DNA of 64,000 nt from Fremontodendron californicum (GCA_030761205.1 JAULJL010000010.1:8837241-8901240); one strand, 5' to 3'; numbered from the stretch's first letter, positions 22,505-32,181 are shown. The notes: generated by a model from the letters alone, not told the origin. A program made the numbers and translations.

Positions 22505-23462
22505 GATTGTTGCTAGTCCCTAGCAACGACTCAATCCTAAAAAAAATAAACAGGAAAACAAGTTAAAGGGATCTCAAACAAACAAGCAAGATCAAGCGTA
22601 AGAATTGGCAAGGCATCTAATTAAGTATCATTGGCATATTAAGTTCGAGTAAAGGGTCAATGAGATTAAAATTCAAGGCATTACCGTACGATTGAGGAAC
22701 TTCCTTCTTGGCGAGACTTTAGCTAGCCATGGAGGACTAGGCAAACTATAGCTTCATAAGTACACATGCTAAGATCCTTGTCACCGCTGTTCACAAGTGA
22801 ACTCGACAAATCTGATCGGTACAGAGATGAATCTGAGGCTTATGGACAAGTGAGGGGTGGAATGTTCAAACATAATCTGAGGTTTATCACAAGTTAAGCT
22901 CAAGAAATATAATAATAATGTGATCAATCCTCTCAAAATATTTCCATTCTCACTCATCCTTAGTCCTATGTTCAACATTAATATTTTGAAAAGAAAACAA
23001 AAAGCAAGAAAAGACTCGATCCAAAGAAAATAGAAAAGTAAAAACCTCTCTATAATGAAGAACCTCGAATCTTGAATTCTGATTTTTTTTTTAAGCACAA
23101 GTGATTTTCTTTTGATTTGTGCCCTCATTGGGACATCTTTTATGCACAATCACATCTATTCATAATCATCATTCTTGTTTTTTTTTTTTTTTTTGAAGAA
23201 GAGATTAAATCAAACTGACAAGGTATGTCTCAAGTCTCCCTTACTCAGACCTTGTTCAGAATGAATACTTCTAAACGGCTTAAAACACAACAATTTTTTT
23301 TTTTTTTTTTACAAATTAGCAAAATATGTCCCTTACCCCCTACTAAAATATGATATTGTCCCCAATGTCAAATTTTAAAGGTAGAATTTAGGAGATATTA
23401 CCTGCAGAGGTTGCTAACCACTTATTATAACTGAGACACAACAAACAAAATGTTAGATAATG
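22505..23462 (-). other. Non-coding 3' region of the Athila-like element
   Basis: No credible coding sequence; several homopolymer runs. On the minus strand GACATTGGGGACAATATCA (around 23353-23371) resembles the ACATTGAGGACAATG block near the end of the left Athila-like element. It marks original Athila 3' sequence downstream of the LOG ORF. Confidence 0.6.
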
Positions 23463-24110
23463 TCACAAAGACAAAGTGCAATCCACTCCTTGCTCGTCCA
23501 TATCTCTTTTTCTTTTTCCGAGCGTTTGCGAAACAACCGTAGCAGGTAAATACTCGTAAGCTTGGAGCTTTTTGAGTAAATCTTCAATGGTTGTAGCAGA
23601 AATTATGGTTCTCCTTGCCTCTGAAAACATGAATCCATTTTCCACAGCATTATCTAAATATGAAAGCAAATTACTAAAATAACCATTAATATTAAGCAAA
23701 CCAATGGGTTTCTTATTTGTGACCAAAGATGACCAAGAAGCCACGCAAGCTATTTCTTCCAATGTACCCAGACCTCCTGGTAAAGCAATGAATGCATCGG
23801 CAGAATGGTACATGATTGTCATCCGTTCAGGGATACTCCAGACTTGTATTTCCTTACCCACGGTAGGTCCACAAAAACCTGTGAATAGTTTTGGCACGAT
23901 TCCTAGAACTGGACTTCCTCCGGCGTGTGCTGCTGTAGCGACTGCTCCCATTAAACCCGTACTACCGCCTCCATAAATCAACTGGATCTTTTGTTGGGCA
24001 AGTATTACTCCAACTCTTATGGCTTCATCAGCTAATATTTTATTTTTCCCTGGATAAGCACCTCCAAAGACACAAATTTTTTCAATGCGCTGGGACAAAG
24101 TACTTTCCAT
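23463..24110 (-). CDS. LOG-type cytokinin riboside 5'-monophosphate phosphoribohydrolase, carried by retrotransposon (215 aa)
   Basis: LOG enzymes cleave ribose 5-phosphate from cytokinin nucleotides, giving active cytokinin bases in one step, normally in cytosol and nucleus. Visible motifs: ICVFGGAYPGK at 12-22, YGGGSTGLMG at 46-55, Arg96, ADAFIALPGGLGTLEE at 104-119 (the PGGxGTxxE signature), and KPIGLLNINGYF at 134-145. Length is typical of plant LOGs. The frame is uninterrupted and intronless, whereas plant LOG genes normally have several introns, suggesting capture through a spliced RNA. I chose the ATG at 24110 because it gives the usual short N-terminus and lies ~45 bases after a TATA-like sequence; an in-frame ATG at 24146 would add 12 residues. 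Oddities: the usual CGS of the nucleotide loop reads GGA, the Lys after the catalytic Arg is Met, and the tail has a basic GKRKRD. Confidence 0.88.
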   Translation of the reverse strand: MESTLSQRIEKICVFGGAYPGKNKILADEAIRVGVILAQQKIQLIYGGGSTGLMGAVATAAHAGGSPVLGIVPKLFTGFCGPTVGKEIQVWSIPERMTIMYHSADAFIALPGGLGTLEEIACVASWSSLVTNKKPIGLLNINGYFSNLLSYLDNAVENGFMFSEARRTIISATTIEDLLKKLQAYEYLPATVVSQTLGKRKRDMDEQGVDCTLSL

Positions 24111-24151
24111 TTTTTTTTTCGAGTGCCTGAAAGAGAATGAGTACATGGTGT

Positions 24152-24159
24152 AATATATA
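24152..24159 (-). promoter_or_regulatory. TATA-like sequence upstream of the LOG ORF
   Basis: CTCTATATATTAC on the minus strand, 42-49 bases before the ATG at 24110. Initiation ~30 bases downstream would start the RNA close to that ATG and exclude the ATG at 24146. It could be chance in AT-rich DNA. Confidence 0.35.
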
Positions 24160-24470
24160 GAGGACTGAGTAGTGAATCAGACAAGAGTAATAATGTCGCC
24201 GAAAGTGTATTTGACCTGTCAGAAGAAAATGTTAACCTAACAAAAGAATTTTGCGTGATTTCAGGAAGAAAATCAAAAAGAGAAGAAAAATCAACCGTAA
24301 AAGACCAATGCAAAAAAACGAGAATAATTACACAAATCGAACAACACGTAAATTAAACCGAAATGAAGTTATTGCAAATCAAACCAAAAGCTGAGAAGTC
24401 ATTTATTGTAGTTGTGATTGTGGCTCACATCTTCCTCTGGTTTTACGTCCAGAAACGGCTTAAACGCCTT

Positions 24471-25007
24471 CTATGAGTCGAGGATATGCTTCCCATCCAG
24501 TTTTCTTACAAGCTGGCAAACAGGGTCTTTTAACATCAGATTCCCAAGATGTTGCCATTCCCTTTGGAATTGCGGCCATAAATCAAGAATTTCTCTTTGT
24601 ACGTCTCCACTAGGATGCTTCTCAAGAGAAAGTTGGATATTACCCAAATTCTCCTTACTCAGTCCATCCTTAATGAATTCAATTTTATCATCTCGATTAG
24701 AGGACGGAATCCCAATAGAACGACATTTACCGTTACACGTCCATCGTGCACATTTGTGGCAATTTGAACTCATGCGCTTTGCTCGTCTCTTCTTTGCAAA
24801 AGTGCTTCTACCTGTACCTGGTAAATGCAAAACAGGAATATATTCATCTTCACGTACCTTGGCTTCAATTATCCAACGTATGTCTTCAGGAATCCCTTTG
24901 TGCATAAGCATTCTTAATCTTTCAAATCGAACTTGGTAAAGCTTCAGTAAAATATTTCGAGGAAAAGGAGGAAATCGTTTCTGCAATCTTTTGAGAATAT
25001 CATCCAT
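24471..25007 (-). CDS. Unrecognised 178-aa basic protein with four-cysteine cluster
   Basis: I do not recognise the family. Residues 1-60 are mixed charged/hydrophobic, probably helical (MDDILKRLQKRFPPFPRNIL at the start). A strongly basic KKRRAKR at 72-78 could be a nuclear signal or nucleic-acid contact. Next comes CHKCARWTCNGKC at 83-95 (C-x2-C-x4-C-x3-C), which could bind zinc. Residues 105-178 are acidic-amphipathic. It lies 144 bases after the integrase stop and 361 bases before the LOG start, in element orientation and intact. Candidates are a degenerate env-position ORF of this lineage or a second captured host exon set. The antisense frame (24418-24939) looks like its shadow. Confidence 0.6.
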   Translation of the reverse strand: MDDILKRLQKRFPPFPRNILLKLYQVRFERLRMLMHKGIPEDIRWIIEAKVREDEYIPVLHLPGTGRSTFAKKRRAKRMSSNCHKCARWTCNGKCRSIGIPSSNRDDKIEFIKDGLSKENLGNIQLSLEKHPSGDVQREILDLWPQFQREWQHLGNLMLKDPVCQLVRKLDGKHILDS

Positions 25008-25151
25008 CCTGAAGAAAAAAAATGAAAGAGAAATTAAAAGAGAAATTTATATACAATATCAGTTTTGTGGGTAGCTGATGGAACCGACTTAAATAATCAC
25101 GGAGTACCGTTATCCGCCATTTAACCGGGGTAAAAAAAATTATATTTACAT

Positions 25152-26300
25152 CTAGTTATTTTCAAAACAAGGATCAGAAAGAAAAACAACCTCTTCTTGA
25201 GTAACATGATTTTCCAAAAAGAGTTTGAGTCTTTGTCCATTTACCTTGAATACGTTACCATTTTGAGGATTCTCAATGTCAACTGCTCCATAATGATACA
25301 CATGCTTAACCACAAATGGGCCACTCCATCTTGATCTCAACTTTCCAGGAAATATGTGAAGTCTAGAATCATAAAGTAGAACTTTTTGCCCAACATCAAA
25401 TGTTTTTCTTGAAATTAACTTGTCATGAAAGGCTTTAGTTCTTTCTTTATGAATTTTAGAATTCTCATATGCATCATTTCTGAGTTCCTCAAGTTCATTT
25501 ATTTGTAATTTCCGTAAATTAGAAGCGTCATCAAGGTTTGAGTTGAACATTTTAATGGCCCAATATGCTTTATGCTCAAGTTCCACAGGTAAATGACAAG
25601 GTTTTCCATAAACTAGCCTATAAGGAGACATGCCCAATGCCGTTTTAAAAGCTGTTCGATAGGCCCATAATGCATCGTTAAGTCTAAGAGACCAATCTTT
25701 GCGATTTGGATTAACCGTCTTTTCCAAAATTTGTTTAATCTCCCTATTTGCTAATTCTACCTGTCCATTTGTCTGCGGGTGATAAGGGGTTGCAACTTTG
25801 TGTGTAATGGCATATTTCTTCATTAATGTTTCAAAAACCTTGTTGCAAAAATGTGTTCCCCCATCACTTATGATAGATCGAGGAATTCCAAATCGACTCA
25901 AAATATTTTCTTTTAAAAATTTAATCACTGTTTTGTGATCATTATTTCGACATGGAATTGCCTCTATCCACTTTGAAACATAATCTATTGCAACTAAAAT
26001 GTATAAGAAACCAAAAGATGGTGGAAATGGTCCCATGAAATCAATACCCCAACAGTCAAAAATTTCAATTACAAGAATTGGGTTCAAAGGCATCATGTTT
26101 CTTTTCGAAATGGAACCTAATTTTTGACAACTTTCACATGACTTGCAAAAATTATGTGCATCTTTGAATAAAGTTGGCCAGTAAAATCCACACTGTAAAA
26201 TTTTTGCAGCAGTTCTCTTTGATGAAAAATGACCACCACATGCCTCGGAATGACAAAACTTAATTACACTACTTACCTCATTATCGAGAATGCATCTTCG
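25152..26300 (-). pseudogene. Athila-like integrase domain (frameshifted from RT-RNase H)
   Basis: Inserts element DNA into chromosomes. From 26300 the frame reads an HHCC zinc module (HSEACGGH ... CKSCESCQ), then the catalytic core with Asp in LVAIDYVSKW, Asp in IISDGGTHF and Glu in NGQVELANREIKQ. A GPFVVKHVYHYGAVDIEN C-terminal segment follows. All three catalytic residues are present and there is no chromodomain. There is no own start: the frame joins RT-RNase H only through a one-base loss near 26300-26306, so the polyprotein breaks just before integrase. The only in-frame ATG pair near the core is at ~26096. Confidence 0.85.
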
Positions 26301-28117
26301 AAAATCTGATCAGAACAATATTTGAACAAGTAAGGGTCATCCCAATAGAACTTCTTTACCTCATTCAGAAACTTCCTTTTATCTTGGGGGCTCCATTGAG
26401 AAGGAATTTTTCCTGTAGCAAGAAAATTAGCAATGTCAGCAAACCAAGGTGTCGTGGAGACAATTAGAAGTTGTTCATCAGGAAAAGTATCATTTATTGG
26501 TGAGGTTCCAAAAGATTCATCACAAACAAGTCTTGATAAATGATAAGCCACCACATTTTCTACTCCTTTTTTATCTCGAATGGTGATGTCAAATTCTTGC
26601 AGCAAAAGGATCCACCTCAGCAACCTAGGTTTTGCATCCTTCTTAGAGAGAAGATATTTTAAAGCTGCATGATCACTAAAGACAACAATTGATGATCCAA
26701 CAAGGTAAGATCTGAATTTATCCAATGCAAAAACAACTGCAAGTAATTCCTTTTCTGTAGTGGAATAATTCATTTGGGCTCTATTTAAAGTTTTACTTGC
26801 ATAGTAAATTACATGTGGTTTATTATCTTTCTTTTGTCCTAACACAGCACCAACAGCATAGTCACTAGCATCACACATTATTTCAAATGGTAAAGACCAA
26901 TCAGGAGATCTCATAATAGGAGCAGTAATGAGCATATTTTTGAGTTTTTCAAAAGCATCTTCACAATCTTTAGTCCATTCAAATGCAGTGTCTTTCATTA
27001 AAAGATTACATAGAGGCTTAGATATCGTGCTAAAATCTTTTATGAATCTTCTATAAAAACCTGCATGTCCCAAGAATGACCTAATGTCCTTTACTGTCTT
27101 TGGTGTGGGTAGATTAGCAATCAATTCAATTTTTGACTTGTCTACCTCAATCCCTTTTGCAGAAACAATGTGACCTAGTACAATACCTTTAGTGACCATG
27201 AAATGACATTTTTCCCAATTAAGAACAAGATTTTTTTCTTCACACCTAATCAATACATTTTTCAAATTGGCTAAGCAATCATCAAATGAATCACCAGAAA
27301 TAGAAAAATCATCCATGAAAATCTCAAGATTACGTTCAATCATGTCACTAAAAATACTAAGCATGCATCTTTGAAATGTGGCAGGGGCATTACATAATCC
27401 AAATGGCATTCTACGATATGCAAAAGTACCAAAAGGACATGTAAAAGTGGTTTTCTCTTGGTCCTCAAGTGCAATGGCAATTTGATTATACCCAGAATAT
27501 CCATCTAGAAAACAATAAAACTCATGCCCTGCAACTCTTTCTAAGATTTGATCCATGAAAGGCAAAGGGAAATGATCTTTCCTCGTCACTGAGTTAAGTT
27601 TCCTATAGTCAATGCACATGCGCCAACCAGTAACAGTCCTAGTTGGAATTAATTCATTGTTTTCATTTTTAACTACAGTAACTCCAGATTTCTTAGGTAC
27701 GACTTGAGTAGGACTTACCCATTTGCTATCAGAGATAGGATAAATGATTCCATTATCTAGAAGTTTAATGACTTCATTTCTCACTACTTCTTTCATATTA
27801 GGATTAAGCCTTCGTTGCATTTGTCTAGAGGGTTTAGCATTTTCCTCTAAATAAATATTATGTGTGCAGATTAATGGGCTTATTCCCTTTATGTCAGCTA
27901 AGGTCCATCCTAATGCATTTTTGTGCATCTTAAAAAGTTGTAACAACTTACCTTCTTGTAGTTCATCAAGATGTGAAGAAATTATGACTGGAAAAGTTTC
28001 ATTCTCACCCAAAAAGGAATATTTTAGCTCGGATGGCAATGGTTTTAAATCCAGCTTGGGTGGTTCAATAGTTGATGGTACAGTGACATTTGTGAGTGAT
28101 GGAAGTTCCTCAAACTT
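26273..28117 (-). pseudogene. Athila-like reverse transcriptase-RNase H
   Basis: It copies element RNA to DNA. It lies in the same frame as gag-protease, separated only by a TAA at 28118-28120; there is no natural ATG (the codon at 28039 is TTG). Counting from 28039, RT motifs are WRMCIDYRKLN at 139-149, FLDGYSGYNQI at 177-187, MPFGLCNAPATFQRCM at 211-226 and FMDD at 241-244. RNase H has Asp390 (CDAS), Glu429 (TEKE) and Asp456 (FSDH). The last catalytic Asp, in the A-D-H-L-S-R motif, is Tyr499 (codon 26545-26543), so RNase H should be impaired. After CSDQIF the frame is lost by a one-base deletion and ends at 26273. Confidence 0.88.
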
Positions 28118-30511
28118 TTATTTCCAACAATGCTTATCCTGAAAAGAATTTAACAAAGAATCAGTGTGTGAAATTTCTGAAGCATTATCAAACTCACATT
28201 CAATTAAATAAGCTTCTAAAGGATCATGGAATGTGGTAGTGGTGAGATGTTCATGAACAAGTTCTTCAATGAAATCCACTTCATGTACTTCTGAATCATC
28301 ACCAGGTTGCTTGCAAATGTTGAACACATTTAATTCTAAATTCATATTTCCAAAAGAAATGTTCAAAATACCATTCCTGCAATTTATCAGAGCATTAGAA
28401 GTTGCAAGAAATGGACGGCCTAATATAACAGGAATTTGAACATTTGGATTTGAAACAAGATGTGTGTCCAAAACAATAAAATCAACAGGGAAGTAAAAAT
28501 TATCAATTTGAACCAAAACATCTTCAACTATCCCTCGAGGAATTTTTACAGAACGATCAGCTAGTTGAAGTGTAACAGGTGTTTCCTTGAGTTCACCTAA
28601 ACCTAACTGTTGATAAACAGAAAAAGGCAAAAGATTAACATTAGCACCAAGATCAAGCAATGCACGTTCTATTCTAGTGTTTCCAATTATGCATGAGATT
28701 GTTGGATATCCAGGATCTTTGAATTTTGGTGGAGTAAGGTGCTGAATGATTGAGCTCACACTTTCCGTCAGAAATGCTTTCTTTTGTACATTATGTTTCC
28801 TTTTAACTGTGCACATGTCCTTCAAAAATTTAGCATAAGATGGAACTTGTTTGATTGCATCCAATAAAGGAATGTTGATCTTAACTTGTTTGAAAAGTTC
28901 ATAAATTTCTGCATTTTGCTTCAAATTCTTTATTGTTTGCAACCTTTGAGGAAAAGGAGCAGGATGCATACCTTTTTCTTTGTCCAAATTTTCAAGAAGG
29001 TCAGACTTACCATCATCCTTACCATTACTTTTCGGAGGGGAAGGAGGATCTTGGTCTTTTGATGGAATGTTTTTGTCAATTGCCTTTCCACTTCGAAGAG
29101 TTGTGATAGAACTGGCATTTTCCTGTTGAGTTTCATTGGAGCAAGAAACAAGACATTGAGTAGAAGGGTTAGGCTGAGGTTGAGCAGGAAACTTACCTTT
29201 TTCTTGAGTGCGTAATGAAGCTGTCAATGTAGACAAGGTGTTTTTGATCTTATTGATGTCCTGTGAAGTTTGGTTATACACATTTGCTTGTGTTTGCATG
29301 AATGCTTGCAATGTCTCTTCCAAGGTTTGTACACGTGAAGGTTGATAGGAAAAAGTGTTGCCCGGCTTTTGAGATTGTGGTACCTGAACATGATTATTAT
29401 TCTGCCAACTGAAGTTGGGATGATTTCTCCAATCAAGGTTATACGTTTCAGAGTAAGGAGAAGGAAAAGGCTTTTTAAATGTGTTTATGGAATTTACTTG
29501 ATCATGCAACGCTTCTTTAAGAGTGGGAATGTTTGGACATTCAGAAGTGGGGTGTCCCATGATTTCACAAATTCCACAACTTTCTTCATTTTTAACCGTT
29601 TTGACTTCTTTTACTTCTCTAAGTTCCATGGCTTCAATCTTTCTAGCCAAATTAGCTACTTTAGCTTTTATCTCATCTTCTTGACTAAAATGATATTTAC
29701 CTCTGTTAGAAACAAGATTAGATCTATTGGAACTTTCAGAGGAATTATCTGTGTGCCAGGCTTGAGAGTTATCTGCCAAATGGTCTAGGTAGTCAAAGGC
29801 TTCTTCAGGTTCTTTTTCTAGAAACTCACCGTTACACATTGTTTCAACAAACTGTTTAGTTTCGGGAGTTAAACTTTCATAAAAGAAACTAATAAGATGC
29901 CATTTTTCAAAACCATGATGTGGACAAGAACTTAACAAATCTTTAAAACGCTCCCAGCACTGAAAAAATGCTTCATTTTGATTTTGATTGAAATTTTGAA
30001 TCTGTCTTTTCAAAGCAGTAGTTTTATGTGCTGGGAAAAATTTCTTTAGAAACTCAGTTTGTAATTCTTGCCATGTGCCAATTGACCTTGGTTTTAAATT
30101 ATGAAGCCAAATTTTTGCTTTATCTTTTAAAGAAAAAGGAAATAATTTTAGCTTGACAATTTCATTTGTACATTGTTGGTCATTAAAGGTGACACATACA
30201 TCTTCGAAGTCTTTTAGAAACGAGTAAGCACTTTCCGATTCTAACCCATGGAAATTTGGAAGCAAAGCTATCATACCTGGTTTAAAACGAGAGTTGTTTG
30301 CATTGAGAGGAAAAATAAAACAAGAGGGTGATGAGCTTCGAGTTGGTTGCAAGTAGTCACGCATGGTGCGTACTTGTCTGTTCTCACCTTCAGCATGAAC
30401 ACTTTCATTGTCAGCCATGGTAGGAGTTGTATTAGAAAGATTACCTGAAAAAGTTTCACAATAAAATCTAACTAAACGACGAGATCTAAAATCACGTCGC
30501 CAAACAAGCAT
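28118..30511 (-). CDS. Athila-like Gag-protease polyprotein (797 aa)
   Basis: Particle protein plus aspartic protease. Residues ~75-250 hold the retrotransposon gag core (FSLKDKAKIWLHNLKP, EFLKKFFPAHKT, FYESLTPETKQFV). The zinc knuckle CGICEIMGHPTSEC (C-x2-C-x4-H-x4-C) is at 312-325. The protease has ALLDLGANVNLLP at 617-629, with catalytic Asp620 in the D-L-G-A form usual for Athila, and the ILGRPFLAT flap-end motif at 696-704. An internal ATG at 30418 (MADNESV) may be the true start; the ATG at 30511 gives 31 extra residues. The frame ends in a TAA at 28118, after which RT coding continues in frame, so the stop is either a mutation or a readthrough site. Confidence 0.88.
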   Translation of the reverse strand: MLVWRRDFRSRRLVRFYCETFSGNLSNTTPTMADNESVHAEGENRQVRTMRDYLQPTRSSSPSCFIFPLNANNSRFKPGMIALLPNFHGLESESAYSFLKDFEDVCVTFNDQQCTNEIVKLKLFPFSLKDKAKIWLHNLKPRSIGTWQELQTEFLKKFFPAHKTTALKRQIQNFNQNQNEAFFQCWERFKDLLSSCPHHGFEKWHLISFFYESLTPETKQFVETMCNGEFLEKEPEEAFDYLDHLADNSQAWHTDNSSESSNRSNLVSNRGKYHFSQEDEIKAKVANLARKIEAMELREVKEVKTVKNEESCGICEIMGHPTSECPNIPTLKEALHDQVNSINTFKKPFPSPYSETYNLDWRNHPNFSWQNNNHVQVPQSQKPGNTFSYQPSRVQTLEETLQAFMQTQANVYNQTSQDINKIKNTLSTLTASLRTQEKGKFPAQPQPNPSTQCLVSCSNETQQENASSITTLRSGKAIDKNIPSKDQDPPSPPKSNGKDDGKSDLLENLDKEKGMHPAPFPQRLQTIKNLKQNAEIYELFKQVKINIPLLDAIKQVPSYAKFLKDMCTVKRKHNVQKKAFLTESVSSIIQHLTPPKFKDPGYPTISCIIGNTRIERALLDLGANVNLLPFSVYQQLGLGELKETPVTLQLADRSVKIPRGIVEDVLVQIDNFYFPVDFIVLDTHLVSNPNVQIPVILGRPFLATSNALINCRNGILNISFGNMNLELNVFNICKQPGDDSEVHEVDFIEELVHEHLTTTTFHDPLEAYLIECEFDNASEISHTDSLLNSFQDKHCWK

Positions 30512-30650
30512 AAAACAAAGTTAATATACAGATAATATATTTATATAAATATAAACTTTACAATATAAATATAAATATATAGAAAATTAGGCGGTATAAC
30601 CAGCCAATAAAAATAAATATACTTATAAACTTATATACTTAGTATTGCCT
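30512..30650 (-). other. 5' leader between PBS and gag of the Athila-like element
   Basis: AT-rich leader. It holds a GGCTGGTTATACCGCCTAATT block (30590-30610, minus strand) that is triplicated inside the LTR of the left Athila-like element. Confidence 0.6.
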
Positions 30651-30667
30651 CCCCGGCAACGGCGCCA
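30651..30667 (-). other. Primer-binding site, tRNA-Asp type
   Basis: On the minus strand TGGCGCCGTTGCCGGGG is an exact complement of the 3' end of plant tRNA-Asp (CCCCGGCAACGGCG plus CCA). It lies 6 bases from the LTR end at 30674. A tRNA-Asp primer is typical of Athila elements. Confidence 0.92.
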
Positions 30668-30673
30668 AAAACT

Positions 30674-32176
30674 TGATGGAGACTCAATTAAGAGTTGTAA
30701 ACCCAAGTGCAGGTTATGTTCAAGTAATAAATTCTCGGGTGTCCAAGGTCGAACCACAGGGAAGCGTATTAGTAAGTATAAGTTTATAAATATATAAGAA
30801 AAAGAAAGTAAACAAGATATTAGGGAATCAACAACAAAACAAGATAAACAAGATATTAGAGAACAAAATAACATAAAAGAAATTAAACAAGATATAAAAA
30901 ACAATAAGAAAAGATGTTGAGGTTAGAGAATCCACTCTTGGTGTTATGCTAAGATTAATCTTGTTTTATTACACAATTGGAATTCACACATAAGGGAGGT
31001 TCCAATCGGAAGGTTTAGCAATTCAGTCCAAATTGTCGAACGTCCATAGCATATGATATTATGTTCATTTGGTGTCCTCAAAACTCATAAAAAGAGTCCA
31101 AGCATTCCTTATGCCAAGGTATATGTCTACAACAAATCAAGGTTATGAAACCAAGCATTTACTGTGCCATTTTCATTGTCAATAATGAATCAAGATCCCT
31201 ACTTTGCAAGTATGATTTTAAACCAAAAGAAAATATTATCTATACTAGTGTTTATAAATGATGATTCATTTTAGCTCATGTTTAAGAGACTAACCTTAGC
31301 ATTTACCAAAAGCTTCACCTCATCACCTCAACAATATGATTAGCAACACATACTAGATATGAATAAAATGAAAAGAAATGTAAGAAGCATAAGTAAATAA
31401 AGAAAAAGGAAACTAGAGAAAGGAAAGAAGAAGAAAACTTAAAGAATTTTATTACAATGGATAATATCTTACCAATGTATAATAATACTCTTACAATCAT
31501 CCAAGGCCCTTTATTTATACACATTTTGGAGAGCTAAATGATAAGAGACAAGCTTTATAAATTTCAAAGGTAGGTATAATAGGTGGGTGCATTTTTCTAA
31601 CAATTTTCGTCATATTGTATGACAATTCTGATCAGCCAGCTTGATGGTTGATTTTGACAATGTTGGAGGCTTGATCTGATCAAATTGTCTTCTAGAAAAA
31701 TATTCCCCTATCAGTTTGTGATCCATAGCCTTTGGAATCAGCTCATTTTCTCATGTGGATCAGAAGATATGGTCAAAATACCAAAACTGGTCAGAACAGA
31801 CGACATTGCACATCAGCCAACTTGATACCACATTTCGCTAGGGAAAACGACTCCGTTTCAAGAAGTGTAAAGCATGAAAAAGATAGATATGCCTCTTAAC
31901 TTTGCACTGTAAAAATTTCAGCCTTACTGCTTCAGTGAAACTCCAGATATACCTGATATGGAAAAAGGTGTCGGGACTGGAACTGAACTGGATTTGCCCT
32001 TAATTCTTGATTTAACCTAGTAATCTGAAATCACTCAAAGAAACTCGTGAAAAACACCAAATTACATAAAAATATAAAAGATCATAAACACAATTAGACT
32101 AAGCAATAATAACTCGTATTTGACACAAAACAATAATAAAACATAACTAAAAACTATATAATTATACGAGTTATCA
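30674..32176 (-). repeat. 5' LTR of the complete Athila-like element (1503 bp)
   Basis: Minus-strand start TGATAACTCG at 32176, end GTCTCCATCA at 30674. Almost identical to 20985-22490. It drives transcription of gag-pol and, by readthrough, the LOG ORF. Confidence 0.93.
31512..31519 (-). promoter_or_regulatory. TATA box of the Athila-like 5' LTR
   Basis: TATAAATA on the minus strand, conserved in sequence and position with 2704-2711. It is the most likely core promoter for the element's genomic RNA. Confidence 0.6.
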
Positions 32177-32181
32177 GACCC
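32177..32181. repeat. Target-site duplication GACCC (right copy)
   Basis: It follows the LTR terminus ...GTTATCA and matches 20980-20984. Confidence 0.9.

Larger units (their letters stand above)
20985..32176 (-). mobile_element. Complete young Athila-like Ty3/gypsy element carrying a LOG gene
   Basis: 11.2 kb, bounded by ~1.5-kb LTRs with TG...CA ends and a perfect GACCC target duplication. Minus-strand order: 5' LTR (32176-30674), tRNA-Asp PBS (30667-30651), gag-protease (30511-28118), RT-RNase H (28117-26273), integrase (26300-25152), a 178-aa ORF (25007-24471), a LOG-type gene (24110-23463), non-coding 3' region, polypurine tract (22504-22491), 3' LTR (22490-20985). By eye the LTRs differ at only about twenty substitutions and a few indels (near 98-99% identity), indicating recent insertion. 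The protein motifs and tRNA-Asp primer point to Athila. The two extra ORFs occupy the position of the env-like gene. Confidence 0.93.

Noticed and set aside
24418..24939. 173-aa plus-strand ORF antisense to the 178-aa ORF
   Set aside because: Antisense shadow; no domain, no promoter, and opposite to the element's transcription. The minus-strand frame has the better composition and context.
30651..30667. tRNA-Asp-like sequence
   Set aside because: Only the 3' 17 bases match; it is a primer-binding site, not a tRNA gene. The same holds for the tRNA-Arg matches at 12347 and 40905.
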